Below, in pieces: positions 28,790 to 39,803 of a stretch of DNA of 64,000 nucleotides. The DNA comes from Mycoplasmatota bacterium (GTDB lineage: Bacteria; Bacillota_I; Bacilli_A; Acholeplasmatales; Acholeplasmataceae): contig CP076021.1 of the NCBI GenBank assembly GCA_018622495.1, positions 496,001 to 560,000 of the forward strand. Reading direction: 5' to 3'. Each line of letters starts with the position of its first letter. The first letter of the stretch is position 1. A model generated the notes under the pieces. The model saw nothing but the letters and a program-made list of their open reading frames with translations. It was not told the origin of the DNA and did not search any database. The translations under genes and the position numbers were made by a program.

Positions 28790-30598
28790 ATGGAAATTAG
28801 AAATATAGCAATTATTGCCCATGTTGATCATGGGAAAACAACGTTAGTGAATCAATTATTAAAAGAAAGTGAAAAATATGATGCGCATCAAGAATTAGGA
28901 GATCGTGTTCTTGATAGCAATGATATCGAAAGAGAACGTGGTATTACTATCTTAGCGAAAAATACTGCGATTATTTATAAAAATACGCGTATCAATATAT
29001 TAGACACACCAGGTCATGCTGATTTCGGTGGAGAAGTTGAACGTATTATGCACATGGTTGATGGTGTATTATTATTAGTTGATGCTTATGAAGGTGTCAT
29101 GCCACAAACAAGATTTGTATTAAAGAAAGCATTGGAAGCACATTTATTTCCAATTGTAGTTGTCAATAAAATTGATAGAGAATTTGCTGATATTAATAAA
29201 ACGGTTAATGAAGTATATGACCTATTTATTGATTTAGGTGCAGATGAACATCAATTAGAATTCCCTGTGTTATATGCAAGTGGATTACAAGGTTTATCAA
29301 ATTATGAACCTAAGTTAAACCCACATGTAAAAATGACACCAATCTTAGATACAATTATTGAAACATTACCTGGTCCTAGTCAAGAAGTTGAAAAACCATT
29401 TATTTTTCAACCTGCTTTAATAGACTATAATGAATATGTTGGTCGTATGGGTGTTGGTAAAATCTATCAAGGAACAATTAATGTTAATGATATGGTTAAT
29501 TGTCTTAGAGCTGATGGATCAAAATTAGAATTTAGAGTTCAAAAAATATATCAATCAGTAGGTATTGATAAATTTGAAGTGAAATCTGCTTCAGCAGGAG
29601 ATATTGCTTCAATTGCTGGATTACCTGATATTCATGTTGGTGAAACGATATCTGATCTTGAAAATGAAGAAAGACTTCCTTTGTTACATGTTGATGAACC
29701 AACAGTTCAGATGACATTTTTAACAAATAATTCTCCATTTGCAGGTAAAGAAGGTAAATATGTAACATCATCAAAAATTGATGAACGTTTATTTAAAGAA
29801 ACTCAAAAAGATGTGAGTCTTAAAGTGGAACGTTTAGGTAAACAGGAAGCATGGATTGTATCAGGAAGAGGAGAACTTCATTTAGGTATATTAATTGAAA
29901 ATATGCGTAGAGAAGGATTTGAATTCCAAGTGTCAAGACCAAGAGTTATTGTTAAAACAATTGATGAAGTAGAATGTGAACCATATGAAGAAGTACAAGT
30001 TGATTTACCAACTGACTATATGGGTCCAGTGATGGAAATGTTAGGTGAAAGAAAAGCTGATTTAGTCACTATGCATCAAGCAAGTGATTATTCAAGATTG
30101 CATTATGTTATGCCATCACGTGGATTAATTGGATTTATGACACAATTTTTAACTGTCACTAAAGGTTATGGTATATTATCACATATATTCTTAGATTATC
30201 GCCCTATGTTAAAACATGCGGTTGGTAACTGAAGAACTGGTTCAATAGTTTCTATGAACCACGGTATGACAACTGCATATGCTATAGGAAGATTAGAAGA
30301 TAGAGGCTCAATGTTTATAGAACCAAGAACTCATGTTTATGAAGGCATGATTGTTGGTGAAGCAAATAAAGATACTGATATGGTTGTTAATGTCACACAA
30401 GCAAAACAGTTAACTAATATGCGTTCTGCAGGTAAAGATTCTACAACAGTTTTAAAAAAACCTATTGAAATGAATCTTGAAGCTTGTCTTGCATTTATTA
30501 ACGATGATGAACTTATTGAAATCACACCAATAAATATAAGATTAAGAAAAACGATTTTAACTGCGTTAGAACGTAAAAAATCTAATAAAAAATACTAA
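28790..30598 (+). CDS. typA: Ribosome-associated GTPase TypA/BipA, in-frame stop
   Basis: About 602 residues if read through. GTPase motifs: AHVDHGKTT (G1), RGITILAKNTA (G2), DTPGHADFGGEVE (G3) and NKIDRE (G4), then EF-G-like domains II, III and V and the TypA-specific C-terminal domain. A TGA at 30230-30232 cuts the protein within domain V, after LDYRPMLKHAVGN and before RTGSIVSMNHG. Both sides match TypA and the frame is unchanged. AACTGAAGA could be AACGGAAGA (Gly) or AACCGAAGA (Arg); relatives often have Arg here, so this is the weakest member of the CGGA pattern. TypA aids ribosome assembly and stress growth. Confidence 0.9.
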
Positions 30599-30618
30599 AG
30601 CGATTTAGTATTTTTTTG
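30587..30618 (+). terminator. typA terminator
   Basis: AAAAAATACTAAA-gcga-TTTAGTATTTTTTT overlapping the typA stop. Confidence 0.8.
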
Positions 30619-30695
30619 TATATTGTTAAGGATATAACCTTATGTTTATACATATATTGTGTTATAATAATAAGGAGATAATTTAGGAGGTTATG

Positions 30696-31133
30696 ATGAA
30701 AATTGCTATGGCAAGTGATCATGCTGGCTTTGAATTAAAAGAAGCAGTAAAAAACTATTTAAATAATCAGAAAATTGAAGTAGAAGATTTAGGAACATAT
30801 TCATTGGATTCAGTTGATTATCCAGATTATGGAAAAAAATTAGGTGTTGCAGTGATGAGTGGTTCATATGACTTTGGGATTGCAATTTGCGGTACCGGAA
30901 TTGGTATAAGTATTGCAGCAAATAAAGTTCATGGTATACGCGCAGCACTCATTTATGATAAAACAACTGCAAGGCTTGCAAAAGAACATAATAATGCAAA
31001 TGTGATAGCTTTAGGTGGAAGATTATTATCTAAAGAAGAAGCATATAAACTTGTTGATGCATTTATGCATGCATCATTTGAAGAAAGACATTTAAAAAGA
31101 CTTAATAAAATTAATGAAATTGAGGAATCTTGA
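30696..31133 (+). CDS. rpiB: Ribose-5-phosphate isomerase B
   Basis: About 145 residues. SDHAGFELK near the N-terminus, the conserved [10 protein letters not shown], the active-site [22 protein letters not shown] and [12 protein letters not shown]. Second of two ATGs (30693, 30696) taken for spacing from AGGAGG. A TATAAT box lies at 30663-30668. Interconverts ribose 5-phosphate and ribulose 5-phosphate, linking PsuG-derived ribose to central metabolism. Ends TGA, two bases before upp. Confidence 0.95.
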   Translation: MKIAMASDHAGFELKEAVKNYLNNQKIEVEDLGTYSLDSVDYPDYGKKLGVAVMSGSYDFGIAICGTGIGISIAANKVHGIRAALIYDKTTARLAKEHNNANVIALGGRLLSKEEAYKLVDAFMHASFEERHLKRLNKINEIEES

Positions 31134-31134
31134 T

Positions 31135-31761
31135 ATGCGCAAAGTTGTTGTATTAAAACATCCTTTGATTGACCACAAAATGGCTAAAATCAGAGACAAA
31201 AACACTGGAACAAAAGAATTTAGAGAAAGTGTTTCAGAAGTTGGTGGATTAATTACTTATGAAATAACAAGAGACTTAGATACAGTCGCAAAAGAAATTG
31301 AAACACCCATTTGTAAAACAACTGTCTATGAACTAAAAAAACAAGTTGTGATTGTGCCTATTTTACGTGCTGGCTTAGGTATGGTAGAAGGTATTCATAA
31401 TTTAATACCAACTGCTAAAATTGGACATGTAGGTTTATATCGCGATGAAAAAACTTTAGAACCTCAAGTTTATTATAAAAAATTTCCAGAAGGTTTTGAA
31501 GATAGTGTAGTTCTCGTTGTTGATCCTATGCTTGCAACTGCAGGTTCAGCTGCTAAAGCAATTGATATTGTTAAAGAAGCAGGAGCAACCGATATTAGAT
31601 ATGTTGGTTTAGTTGGTAGTCCCGAAGGCGTTGAACGTTTACAAAAAGATCATCCTGATGTTGCTATATTCCTTGCTGCATTAGATTCACATCTTAATGA
31701 AGTTGGATATATTGTGCCAGGTTTAGGTGATTGTGGGGATCGTTTATTTGGAACCAAATAA
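31135..31761 (+). CDS. upp: Uracil phosphoribosyltransferase
   Basis: About 208 residues from ATG 31135. PRPP-binding loop in [20 protein letters not shown]-terminal [19 protein letters not shown], and the uracil-binding C-terminal [14 protein letters not shown]. Makes UMP from uracil and PRPP. It sits directly upstream of the ATP synthase operon, an order shared with Bacillus relatives, and can use uracil released by PsuG. Confidence 0.96.
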   Translation: MRKVVVLKHPLIDHKMAKIRDKNTGTKEFRESVSEVGGLITYEITRDLDTVAKEIETPICKTTVYELKKQVVIVPILRAGLGMVEGIHNLIPTAKIGHVGLYRDEKTLEPQVYYKKFPEGFEDSVVLVVDPMLATAGSAAKAIDIVKEAGATDIRYVGLVGSPEGVERLQKDHPDVAIFLAALDSHLNEVGYIVPGLGDCGDRLFGTK

Positions 31762-32017
31762 AAACAAGGATGCAAAACAAAAATATAATAATCTAAGAAA
31801 AGGTGTATTTGGCTATACAATCGTATTTCAAATGATCTTTACGATTATTGGTCTAGCTTTAATAGGTAATTATTTAGGAGATTATTTTTATCCTGATACA
31901 AATTTAGATTTAATATTTACAGGCATAGGTGTTGTTCTAGGATTTATAGTAAGTATTATGTCTTTTGTAAGTTTTGTTAAAAGAGAGGAAATTTATGAAA
32001 AACATCGTCGTGATTAG
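31748..32017 (+). CDS. AtpZ/AtpI-type small membrane protein of the ATP synthase operon
   Basis: About 90 residues with two hydrophobic helices ([21 protein letters not shown] and [20 protein letters not shown]) and a charged C-terminus. This architecture and position fit the AtpZ (DUF AtpZ/AtpI) family, thought to help c-ring assembly or magnesium supply. The start is uncertain: no ATG; TTG 31748 (with GGGGAT) or a GTG at 31733 or 31727 would work, all overlapping the end of upp. Confidence 0.65.
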   Translation: MEPNKNKDAKQKYNNLRKGVFGYTIVFQMIFTIIGLALIGNYLGDYFYPDTNLDLIFTGIGVVLGFIVSIMSFVSFVKREEIYEKHRRD

Positions 32018-32414
32018 TTATTTAGCATTTATATACTCTGCAATTGTGACACTTATTGCGTTTATCTTTTTTAAAGATTATGCGATCTGGACTTTGCTTG
32101 GTGCAGCAACTGCTATGTTCAATCACAGTTTATTAGTTAAATTTTCGAAAAACAAAATGACAAAAGAAATATCATATCTATTAATTGCATTTAAATTAAT
32201 GATATACCTAATTGTATTAGGGTTTATGTTTTTTGATATGAGAGATAATAATCAAATGCTGATGAAAAGTTATATATTTTTCCTAGTCGGTGCATTAAAT
32301 GTGAAAATAGGTATTATCATTTTCCATTTACCGATTAAAGCATTTGTCAAAATGAGAACATCTATAGATGTTATAGAAGAAGAGGGTGAAGTCGAAGATG
32401 AAAGCATTTCTTGA
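31995..32414 (+). CDS. atpI: ATP synthase subunit I-like membrane protein
   Basis: About 139 residues with four predicted membrane helices and an acidic tail (EEEGEVEDES). Starts at ATG 31995 after AGAGGAAA, overlapping the previous gene, and overlaps atpB by 17 bases. Position and topology match AtpI, the c-ring assembly factor; sequence similarity is weak. Confidence 0.7.
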   Translation: MKNIVVISYLAFIYSAIVTLIAFIFFKDYAIWTLLGAATAMFNHSLLVKFSKNKMTKEISYLLIAFKLMIYLIVLGFMFFDMRDNNQMLMKSYIFFLVGALNVKIGIIIFHLPIKAFVKMRTSIDVIEEEGEVEDESIS

Positions 32415-33087
32415 TAATTTAATATCCGTTTTAAAAAGTCCGCCCGACTATTTTATATCATCACTTGTTATTATGGGTATGATTGTTATTTTCTCACTCA
32501 TCGTTGGATTTAAAATTAAAAGAATGAATCCAAAAGATAAACCAGGCAAATTTATGAGTTTAATCATAGGGCTAATTGATGGATTTAATAAATTTGTTAA
32601 ATCGACGATGGGTAAACATTGGCGTATGATCGCACCGATTATACTATCATTTAGTTTATATATATTAATTTCTAATATTTCAGGTGTTACAGGATTACAA
32701 TCAACACCAACTAAATATAGTGCAATCACATTTAGTTTATCAATCATTGCAGTATTTGTTATTCAAATGACAGGATTTGTTTCAAAAGGTTTAGGTCATT
32801 TTAAAAGTGTATTTGAACCAACACCATTTATTGCACCACTTAATATCATTGGTGAAATTACACCCATCATCTCATTGGCATTACGTTTATTTGGAAATAT
32901 TGCAAGTGGCGCGTTAATCATCTCACTAATTTATAATTTAACTGGATGGTTTTCAATTATAGTTGCACCAATATTCCATTTAATATTTGATATAGCATTT
33001 GGTATTATTCAAACCGTTGTATTTGTGTTATTAACATTGATCTTATCATCAACAAAAATTGATGAAGAAGATCTAGATTATGTATAA
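32398..33087 (+). CDS. atpB: ATP synthase subunit a
   Basis: About 229 residues from ATG 32398 (ribosome binding site AGAGGGTGAAG). Five to six membrane helices; the essential arginine of the ion channel is in ISLALRLFGNIASGALI. Together with the c-ring it forms the ion path of the Fo part. The frame open from 32386 is only upstream sequence. Confidence 0.95.
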   Translation: MKAFLDNLISVLKSPPDYFISSLVIMGMIVIFSLIVGFKIKRMNPKDKPGKFMSLIIGLIDGFNKFVKSTMGKHWRMIAPIILSFSLYILISNISGVTGLQSTPTKYSAITFSLSIIAVFVIQMTGFVSKGLGHFKSVFEPTPFIAPLNIIGEITPIISLALRLFGNIASGALIISLIYNLTGWFSIIVAPIFHLIFDIAFGIIQTVVFVLLTLILSSTKIDEEDLDYV

Positions 33088-33102
33088 AAAGGAGAAAGAA
33101 GT

Positions 33103-33390
33103 ATGTTAATTAATTTAGTAAACAATTTATCACAATTATTACCTAATATATTAGAAGTAACAGGTGATATTAGTTCTGGTCTTGCTTATTTAGGGGCAGG
33201 TCTTGCTGTTTTAACTGGTTTTGGTACTGGTATTGGTCAAGGGATTGCTGCTGGTAGAGCTGCTGAGGCTGTTGGTCGTCAACCAGAAGCACAATCTAAA
33301 ATTCAAATGACAATGATCATTGGTCAAGGGATTGCAGAATCATCAGCTATTTACGGGTTTATTATTGCATTTATTTTATTATCAAGATAA
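33103..33390 (+). CDS. atpE: ATP synthase subunit c, with sodium-binding signature
   Basis: 95 residues, two membrane helices joined by the polar RQPEA loop. The ion-binding residues are Q46 in helix 1 (GIGQGIAAG) and E79, S80, S81 and Y84 in helix 2 (GQGIAESSAIYGF). This matches, with identical spacing (33 between Q and E), the sodium site of Ilyobacter c-rings (Q32, E65, S66, T67, Y70). Proton-type c subunits lack the Gln/Ser pair. The enzyme therefore probably translocates sodium, in line with the reported sodium-dependent ATPase of Acholeplasma membranes. Residues before about 18 are a short N-terminal extension. Confidence 0.95.
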   Translation: MLINLVNNLSQLLPNILEVTGDISSGLAYLGAGLAVLTGFGTGIGQGIAAGRAAEAVGRQPEAQSKIQMTMIIGQGIAESSAIYGFIIAFILLSR

Positions 33391-33412
33391 TTAAAAAGAA
33401 GGATTTGATTAA

Positions 33413-33965
33413 GTGAATTTAGAAGAGATATTCCAAGATGCTTCTGAAGGTATATTAGAAGGACTACAGTCTCGTTGTAGATAATCCTTCTGTCGTCTTA
33501 CTTAATATGATTGTCTTTTTAGTCATGTTAATATTCGTTCGTATTTATTTATGGGGACGAATTACTGAGTTTTTAGAAAAAAGACAATCAGCTTTAAATG
33601 AAGAGTTTGAAATTGCAAGTCAAGAAAGAAAAAATGCACAAGAACTTGAACAAAAAGCTATTTCTGAATACGAGAAGATGAAAACCGAAACAGAAGATTT
33701 AAAAACTAAACTAACGCAAGATGCATATCTTCAACAAGAAAAACTTGTCGAAGAGGCAAAAGCAGAAGCGAAACATCGTTTAGAACAAGTTGATAAAGAC
33801 ATTGAATATGAAATCACACGTGCAAACGAAAGTATTAGACAATCTATTAAAGAGATTGCTTTTGCTGCTGCCCAAAAAATCGTAAAACATGAAATTGATC
33901 AAGATAAGCACGAAGATATGATTGATGAAATCATCAAAGAAAGAGATGATTTAAAGCATGAATAG
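33413..33965 (+). CDS. atpF: ATP synthase subunit b, frameshifted
   Basis: About 183 residues when restored. GTG start 33413 after AAGAAGGATT; one membrane helix (LLNMIVFLVMLIFVRIYLWG) then a long charged coiled coil that forms the peripheral stalk. The frame shifts +1 at 33472. CAGTCTCGTTG is seen where CAGTCCGTTG gives the smooth reading GLQSVVDNPSVVLLN. Overlaps atpH by 8 bases. Essential for holding F1 to Fo, so the break is unlikely to be fixed in the living cell. Confidence 0.9.
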
Positions 33966-34464
33966 TTATGCAAAAGCATTATTAGATATTGCGGAAAAAC
34001 ATGATAGTGTTGATCAGATTGCTTATCAATTTGATGAACTTAACGAAACTATTTTTAACAATCGCAAATGGTTAAAAATGATGAATTCTCCGATGGTATC
34101 ACATGTAGAAAAAATCAAGAATATCGAAGCTTTATCACTTAACGAACATTTAGCAACTATGCTAAAAATGCTCGCTAAAACAAACCAAATGGGATTATAT
34201 GACACCATATATCCTGCATGGGTTCGTATGATAAGAACTAAGAATAATGTAGCACACATTAATGTGTATTCTGTAAAAGCATTAACAGAAACACAAATTA
34301 ATACATTAACAAAAAAATTAAAACCTAGATTTAAAGGTATGACGATAGAAATACATGTCAAAGTACGAGAAAATCTTATTGGTGGTATTAAATTAATTTA
34401 TCAAGGGCAATCCCTAGATAATTCAATAGCACATGAATTAGATGAACTATACATGACAGTATAA
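33958..34464 (+). CDS. atpH: ATP synthase subunit delta
   Basis: About 168 residues. Begins MNSYAKALLDIAEK, the usual OSCP/delta start, and ends with LIGGIKLIYQGQSLDNSIAHEL, the conserved C-terminal strand-helix. Joins the b-stalk to the top of F1. The ATG lies inside the end of atpF. Confidence 0.92.
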   Translation: MNSYAKALLDIAEKHDSVDQIAYQFDELNETIFNNRKWLKMMNSPMVSHVEKIKNIEALSLNEHLATMLKMLAKTNQMGLYDTIYPAWVRMIRTKNNVAHINVYSVKALTETQINTLTKKLKPRFKGMTIEIHVKVRENLIGGIKLIYQGQSLDNSIAHELDELYMTV

Positions 34465-34478
34465 AGGTGGTGTAAACA

Positions 34479-35987
34479 TTGGCAAAAATAAAAGTAAAAG
34501 AAATGACTGAAGTCATTAAACAACAAATTGAATCATTCGAAAAGGATGTTAAATTAGAAAACATTGGTAAAGTACTGTCTGTCGGTGATGGGATTGCAAT
34601 CGTTTACGGTGTTCAACAAGCTATGCTTGGTGAATTACTTGAATTCCCTCATGGTGTTAAAGGATTGGTATTTAACCTTGAAGAAGATCAAGTCGGTGTA
34701 ATTTTATTAGGTCAAACAGATCTTATTAAAGAAGGCGACATGGTAAAAACAACCAAACGTATATTTGAAGTTCCAGTTGGAAAATCATTATTAGGACGTG
34801 TTGTAAATCCGTTAGGAGAACCATTAGATGGACTTGGGCCAATTGAAGCTGAAGGTTTTCTTCCAGTTGAAAGAAAAGCGAGAGGTGTTATGGCTCGTGG
34901 TGGTATTAATGCTTCAATGGAAACTGGTATTAAAGTTATCGATGCCCTCGTACCTATTGGACGTGGACAAAGAGAACTTATTATTGGTGATAGACAAACA
35001 GGTAAAACAACTTTAGCAATTGATTCAATTATTAATCAAAAAGGTAAAGATGTTATTTGTGTTTATGTCGCAATCGGACAAAAAGATTCAAGTGTATCAT
35101 CACTTGTTAAATTATTAGATCAAAAAGGTGCACTAGATTACACAATTGTTGTTAATGCTGGGGCATCAAAAGAAGGTACTCTATTATATCTAGCACCATT
35201 TGCTGGTGTAACAATGGCAGAATTCTTTATGGAACAAGGCAAAGATGTTTTAGTAGTCTATGATGATTTATCTAAACATGCTGTTGCTTATCGAGAACTA
35301 TCTTTATTACTTAGAAGACCACCGGGACGTGAAGCTTATCCTGGGGATGTATTTTATCTACATTCAAGATTATTAGAACGTGCAGCTAAATTAAATAAAG
35401 AATTAGGAAGTGGTTCGATTACTGCTCTTCCTATTATTGAAACTAAAGCTGGCGATATTTCAGCATATATTCCTACAAATGTAATTTCTATTACAGATGG
35501 TCAAATATTTCTAGAAACTGAATTGTTTTATTCAGGCGTAAGACCTGCTATTAATGCGGGGTTATCCGTATCACGTGTAGGTGGTGCAGCGCAATGGAAA
35601 GCAATGAGAAAAGTTGCTGGAACACTTAGAATTAATTTAGCAAATTATCGTGAATTAGAATCATTTGCTCAATTTGGTTCAGATTTAGATCAAAGTGCAA
35701 AACGACGTTTGGAACGTGGTAGAAAAACTGTTGAAATCTTAAAACAAGATGTTCATGAATTAATTAGTATGCCGACACAAATTGTGACTATTTATGCATT
35801 AGCTAATGGTTTTATGGATGATTTAAATTTAGAACAAGTGATTAAATTACAAAATGAAATTACCCAAGGACTTCATTTAAATGACTTAGGTAAGACTATT
35901 GAAAAAGAACTTTTAGAAACTAAAGTTTTACCAGATAAAACAAAATTAGATAAGTTTATTAAGTCGTTGAAGAAGGTTATAAGATGA
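34479..35987 (+). CDS. atpA: ATP synthase subunit alpha
   Basis: 502 residues from TTG 34479, preceded by AAAGGTGGTG. P-loop GDRQTGKTT at 170-178, the conserved Q in VAIGQK and the alpha signature [17 protein letters not shown]. Non-catalytic nucleotide-binding subunit of F1. Overlaps atpG by 4 bases. Confidence 0.97.
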   Translation: MAKIKVKEMTEVIKQQIESFEKDVKLENIGKVLSVGDGIAIVYGVQQAMLGELLEFPHGVKGLVFNLEEDQVGVILLGQTDLIKEGDMVKTTKRIFEVPVGKSLLGRVVNPLGEPLDGLGPIEAEGFLPVERKARGVMARGGINASMETGIKVIDALVPIGRGQRELIIGDRQTGKTTLAIDSIINQKGKDVICVYVAIGQKDSSVSSLVKLLDQKGALDYTIVVNAGASKEGTLLYLAPFAGVTMAEFFMEQGKDVLVVYDDLSKHAVAYRELSLLLRRPPGREAYPGDVFYLHSRLLERAAKLNKELGSGSITALPIIETKAGDISAYIPTNVISITDGQIFLETELFYSGVRPAINAGLSVSRVGGAAQWKAMRKVAGTLRINLANYRELESFAQFGSDLDQSAKRRLERGRKTVEILKQDVHELISMPTQIVTIYALANGFMDDLNLEQVIKLQNEITQGLHLNDLGKTIEKELLETKVLPDKTKLDKFIKSLKKVIR

Positions 35988-36823
35988 GTTTAAAAGATAT
36001 TAAACTTAGAATGGGTGCGATTAATAAAACAGCAACTATTACGCAAGCGATGCATAATATTGCTCTATCAAAAATTAGAAAATCTACTGATTTATCAAAT
36101 CACACAAAAAGTTTTTCTGATAAATTATTACATGTCTTAAAATATGCAAATCAAAATATTAATGGCGTTTCAAGATATTGTGAACCAGTTAAAAATAATA
36201 ATAAGTTATATATTATTGTGACTGCTGATCGTGGATTATGTGGAAGTTATCATAATCAATTGTTTAAACTATTTTTAAATGAAGTAAAATCTTTAAAAAA
36301 ATCTGAGTTTAAAGTTTTAGTTATTGGTAAAAAAGGTTATTATTTTGCTAAAAAGAATCAAATACCATTAATTAATGATGAAATTATTTATCATAGAGAT
36401 GATCTTGTTACTATGAAAATAAGAGAATATGGAGATATTATCAAAACAGCTTTTAAAGAAGGATATGTTGATGAAGTTGTGATGTATCATAATCACTTTA
36501 TCAATACAGCATCTCAAGAAGTAAAAGAAGTATCCATATTACCAATTGTATTTGATAGTGAAAAAGTAAAAAATGATTATATATATGATGCTGATCCGTA
36601 AGTTGTTATGGATCAAACAGTATCTGTATATATTGAATCTAAAATATTCGAAGCATTAGCAGACGCAAAACTTAGTGAACACGCTGCGAGAATGGTTGCA
36701 ATGAAAAATGCAACTGATAATGCAAACCAAATTGTTGATAAATTGCATATGCAATATCATAGAGCAAGACAACAAGAGATTACATCTGAACTTATTGACG
36801 TTGTCAATGGTTCAAATGTTTAG
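35984..36823 (+). CDS. atpG: ATP synthase subunit gamma, in-frame stop
   Basis: About 279 residues if read through. N-terminal helix ([29 protein letters not shown]) and C-terminal helix ([20 protein letters not shown]) of the rotor shaft are both present, as is the Rossmann-like core [18 protein letters not shown] at 36599-36601 separates DAD-P from [25 protein letters not shown] would be restored as CCGGAAGTT, giving Glu. The frame is otherwise continuous. Without the C-terminal helix the motor cannot couple. Confidence 0.9.
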
Positions 36824-38604
<1,781 letters not shown>

Positions 38605-38625
38605 TCATTATAAGGAAGTGATGAT

Positions 38626-38841
38626 ATGATTGAACAATTTATCTATTTTATTTCAATTATTATATTTTTTATGATTGGACTTAGAATATTAAGTGCATTA
38701 CATATTGAAAATAAGTTCGAAAGATTTAAGATGTGGGAAATAAAAGCTGGTTATTTTTTACTTGCTTTAATCATTGCCCATAATCTAGCAGAGATTATGG
38801 TAAGATTTTCTCAAATATTTGCAGAAATATTAGAAGTGTAG
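38626..38841 (+). CDS. DUF1146-type small membrane protein
   Basis: 71 residues with two membrane helices (FIYFISIIIFFMIGLRIL; AGYFLLALIIAHNLAEIM) and a conserved-looking RFKMWEIKAG loop. Position directly after atpC is that of YwzB (DUF1146) in Bacillus. Function unknown. Last gene before the operon terminator. Confidence 0.75.
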   Translation: MIEQFIYFISIIIFFMIGLRILSALHIENKFERFKMWEIKAGYFLLALIIAHNLAEIMVRFSQIFAEILEV

Positions 38842-38864
38842 TCCTTTGACTACACTTTTTTTAA
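38834..38864 (+). terminator. atp operon terminator
   Basis: AGTGTAGTC-ctt(t)-GACTACACT then seven T, overlapping the preceding stop. Confidence 0.85.
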
Positions 38865-39037
38865 TAAAAAAATACCTATTTTTCAAAGATGTATAAAATA
38901 TTAGGTGGTAGTTAATAGGCTTTCAATTATGAGGTGGTAGACCACTTAATTTTTGATAGGTCTATTTTTGTATATAAAAAAGGAAGTCCTCATTTATAAT
39001 AAAGTTATCAGCCATAACTTAAGATAAGGAGGACTTC

Positions 39038-39703
39038 ATGACATATGATACCATAAATATTTTACACTTAGAACGATTTAGAGACAAGATTCAATTATTA
39101 GAAACGAGACTTGATAAAGGTACCTTAATCATTGAACTTAGATTTCACAAACAGGAAATAATTTGTCCAGTATGTCACAACATGCATATAAAGTTTCATA
39201 GTTATCAGTATAAGAAAATCATACACTCGATATCTACACATCAAAAAAGTATCATTAGATTTCACCATAGAAAATATCAATGTAAGCAATGTCATAAGAT
39301 TTTCTATGAGCATAACCCCATATCAGATATACTTCACTACCTTCTTTCAATTAATGATGATTTAAAAGAAGCTTATATGTTAAAAGAGTGGTACAGAGAG
39401 TTCAATTTAACAGCCGCCTATGATACGTGTGATGATGAATTAAACAAATTAGTTTATCAATTTAGGAATCATAAACTTGCTGGATTAAGATCTTTTGGTA
39501 AGACACTGATTAATTGGAAAGATGAAATAAAGAACTCATTTTTAGTCTATGACAAGCGAAGAATATCGAATGGTCCCATTGAATCTGTGAACAACAAAAT
39601 TAAGACTGTCATTAAAACATCTAATGGTATTCAATCATTTAATAGACTTAGAAATAAGATTATGTATTCGATTAATAAAGACGTTCCAATAAAAAACAAA
39701 TAA
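39038..39703 (+). CDS. ISL3-type transposase with 210-residue in-frame internal deletion
   Basis: 221 residues. Retains the N-terminal zinc-binding and DNA-binding part (CPVCHNMHIKFHSYQYKKI, then CKQCHKIFYEH) and the C-terminal part (LKEAYMLKEWYREF, RISNGPIESVNNKIKTVIK). The catalytic DD region present in the other copy (residues about 97-306) is missing. The junction has the 6-base overlap GATATA found at both deletion ends in the full copy. The product cannot transpose but could still bind the ends, so it may repress transposition. Ribosome binding site AAGGAGG is intact. Confidence 0.8.
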   Translation: MTYDTINILHLERFRDKIQLLETRLDKGTLIIELRFHKQEIICPVCHNMHIKFHSYQYKKIIHSISTHQKSIIRFHHRKYQCKQCHKIFYEHNPISDILHYLLSINDDLKEAYMLKEWYREFNLTAAYDTCDDELNKLVYQFRNHKLAGLRSFGKTLINWKDEIKNSFLVYDKRRISNGPIESVNNKIKTVIKTSNGIQSFNRLRNKIMYSINKDVPIKNK

Positions 39704-39723
39704 ATGCTAGAGTTATGGCGGAT

Positions 39724-39749
39724 AAAAAGGCACTCCGACGAGTGCCTTT
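39724..39749 (-). terminator. Terminator-like hairpin at the 3' end of IS copy 1
   Basis: AAAAAGGCACTC-cgac-GAGTGCCTTT; on the minus strand it ends in five T. It would stop transcription entering or leaving the element on that strand. Confidence 0.5.
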
Positions 39750-39803
39750 AAACTACCACCTTATTTTAGAGAGGTCACATTGACCACCTAATTTTAGAAA
39801 GGT

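Noticed and set aside
30230-30232. TGA in typA read as tryptophan, as in Mycoplasma code 4
   Set aside because: Many genes here end in TGA (psuK, prfA, rpiB, the serine-protease-like gene), Trp is written TGG throughout, and the position is not Trp in TypA relatives.
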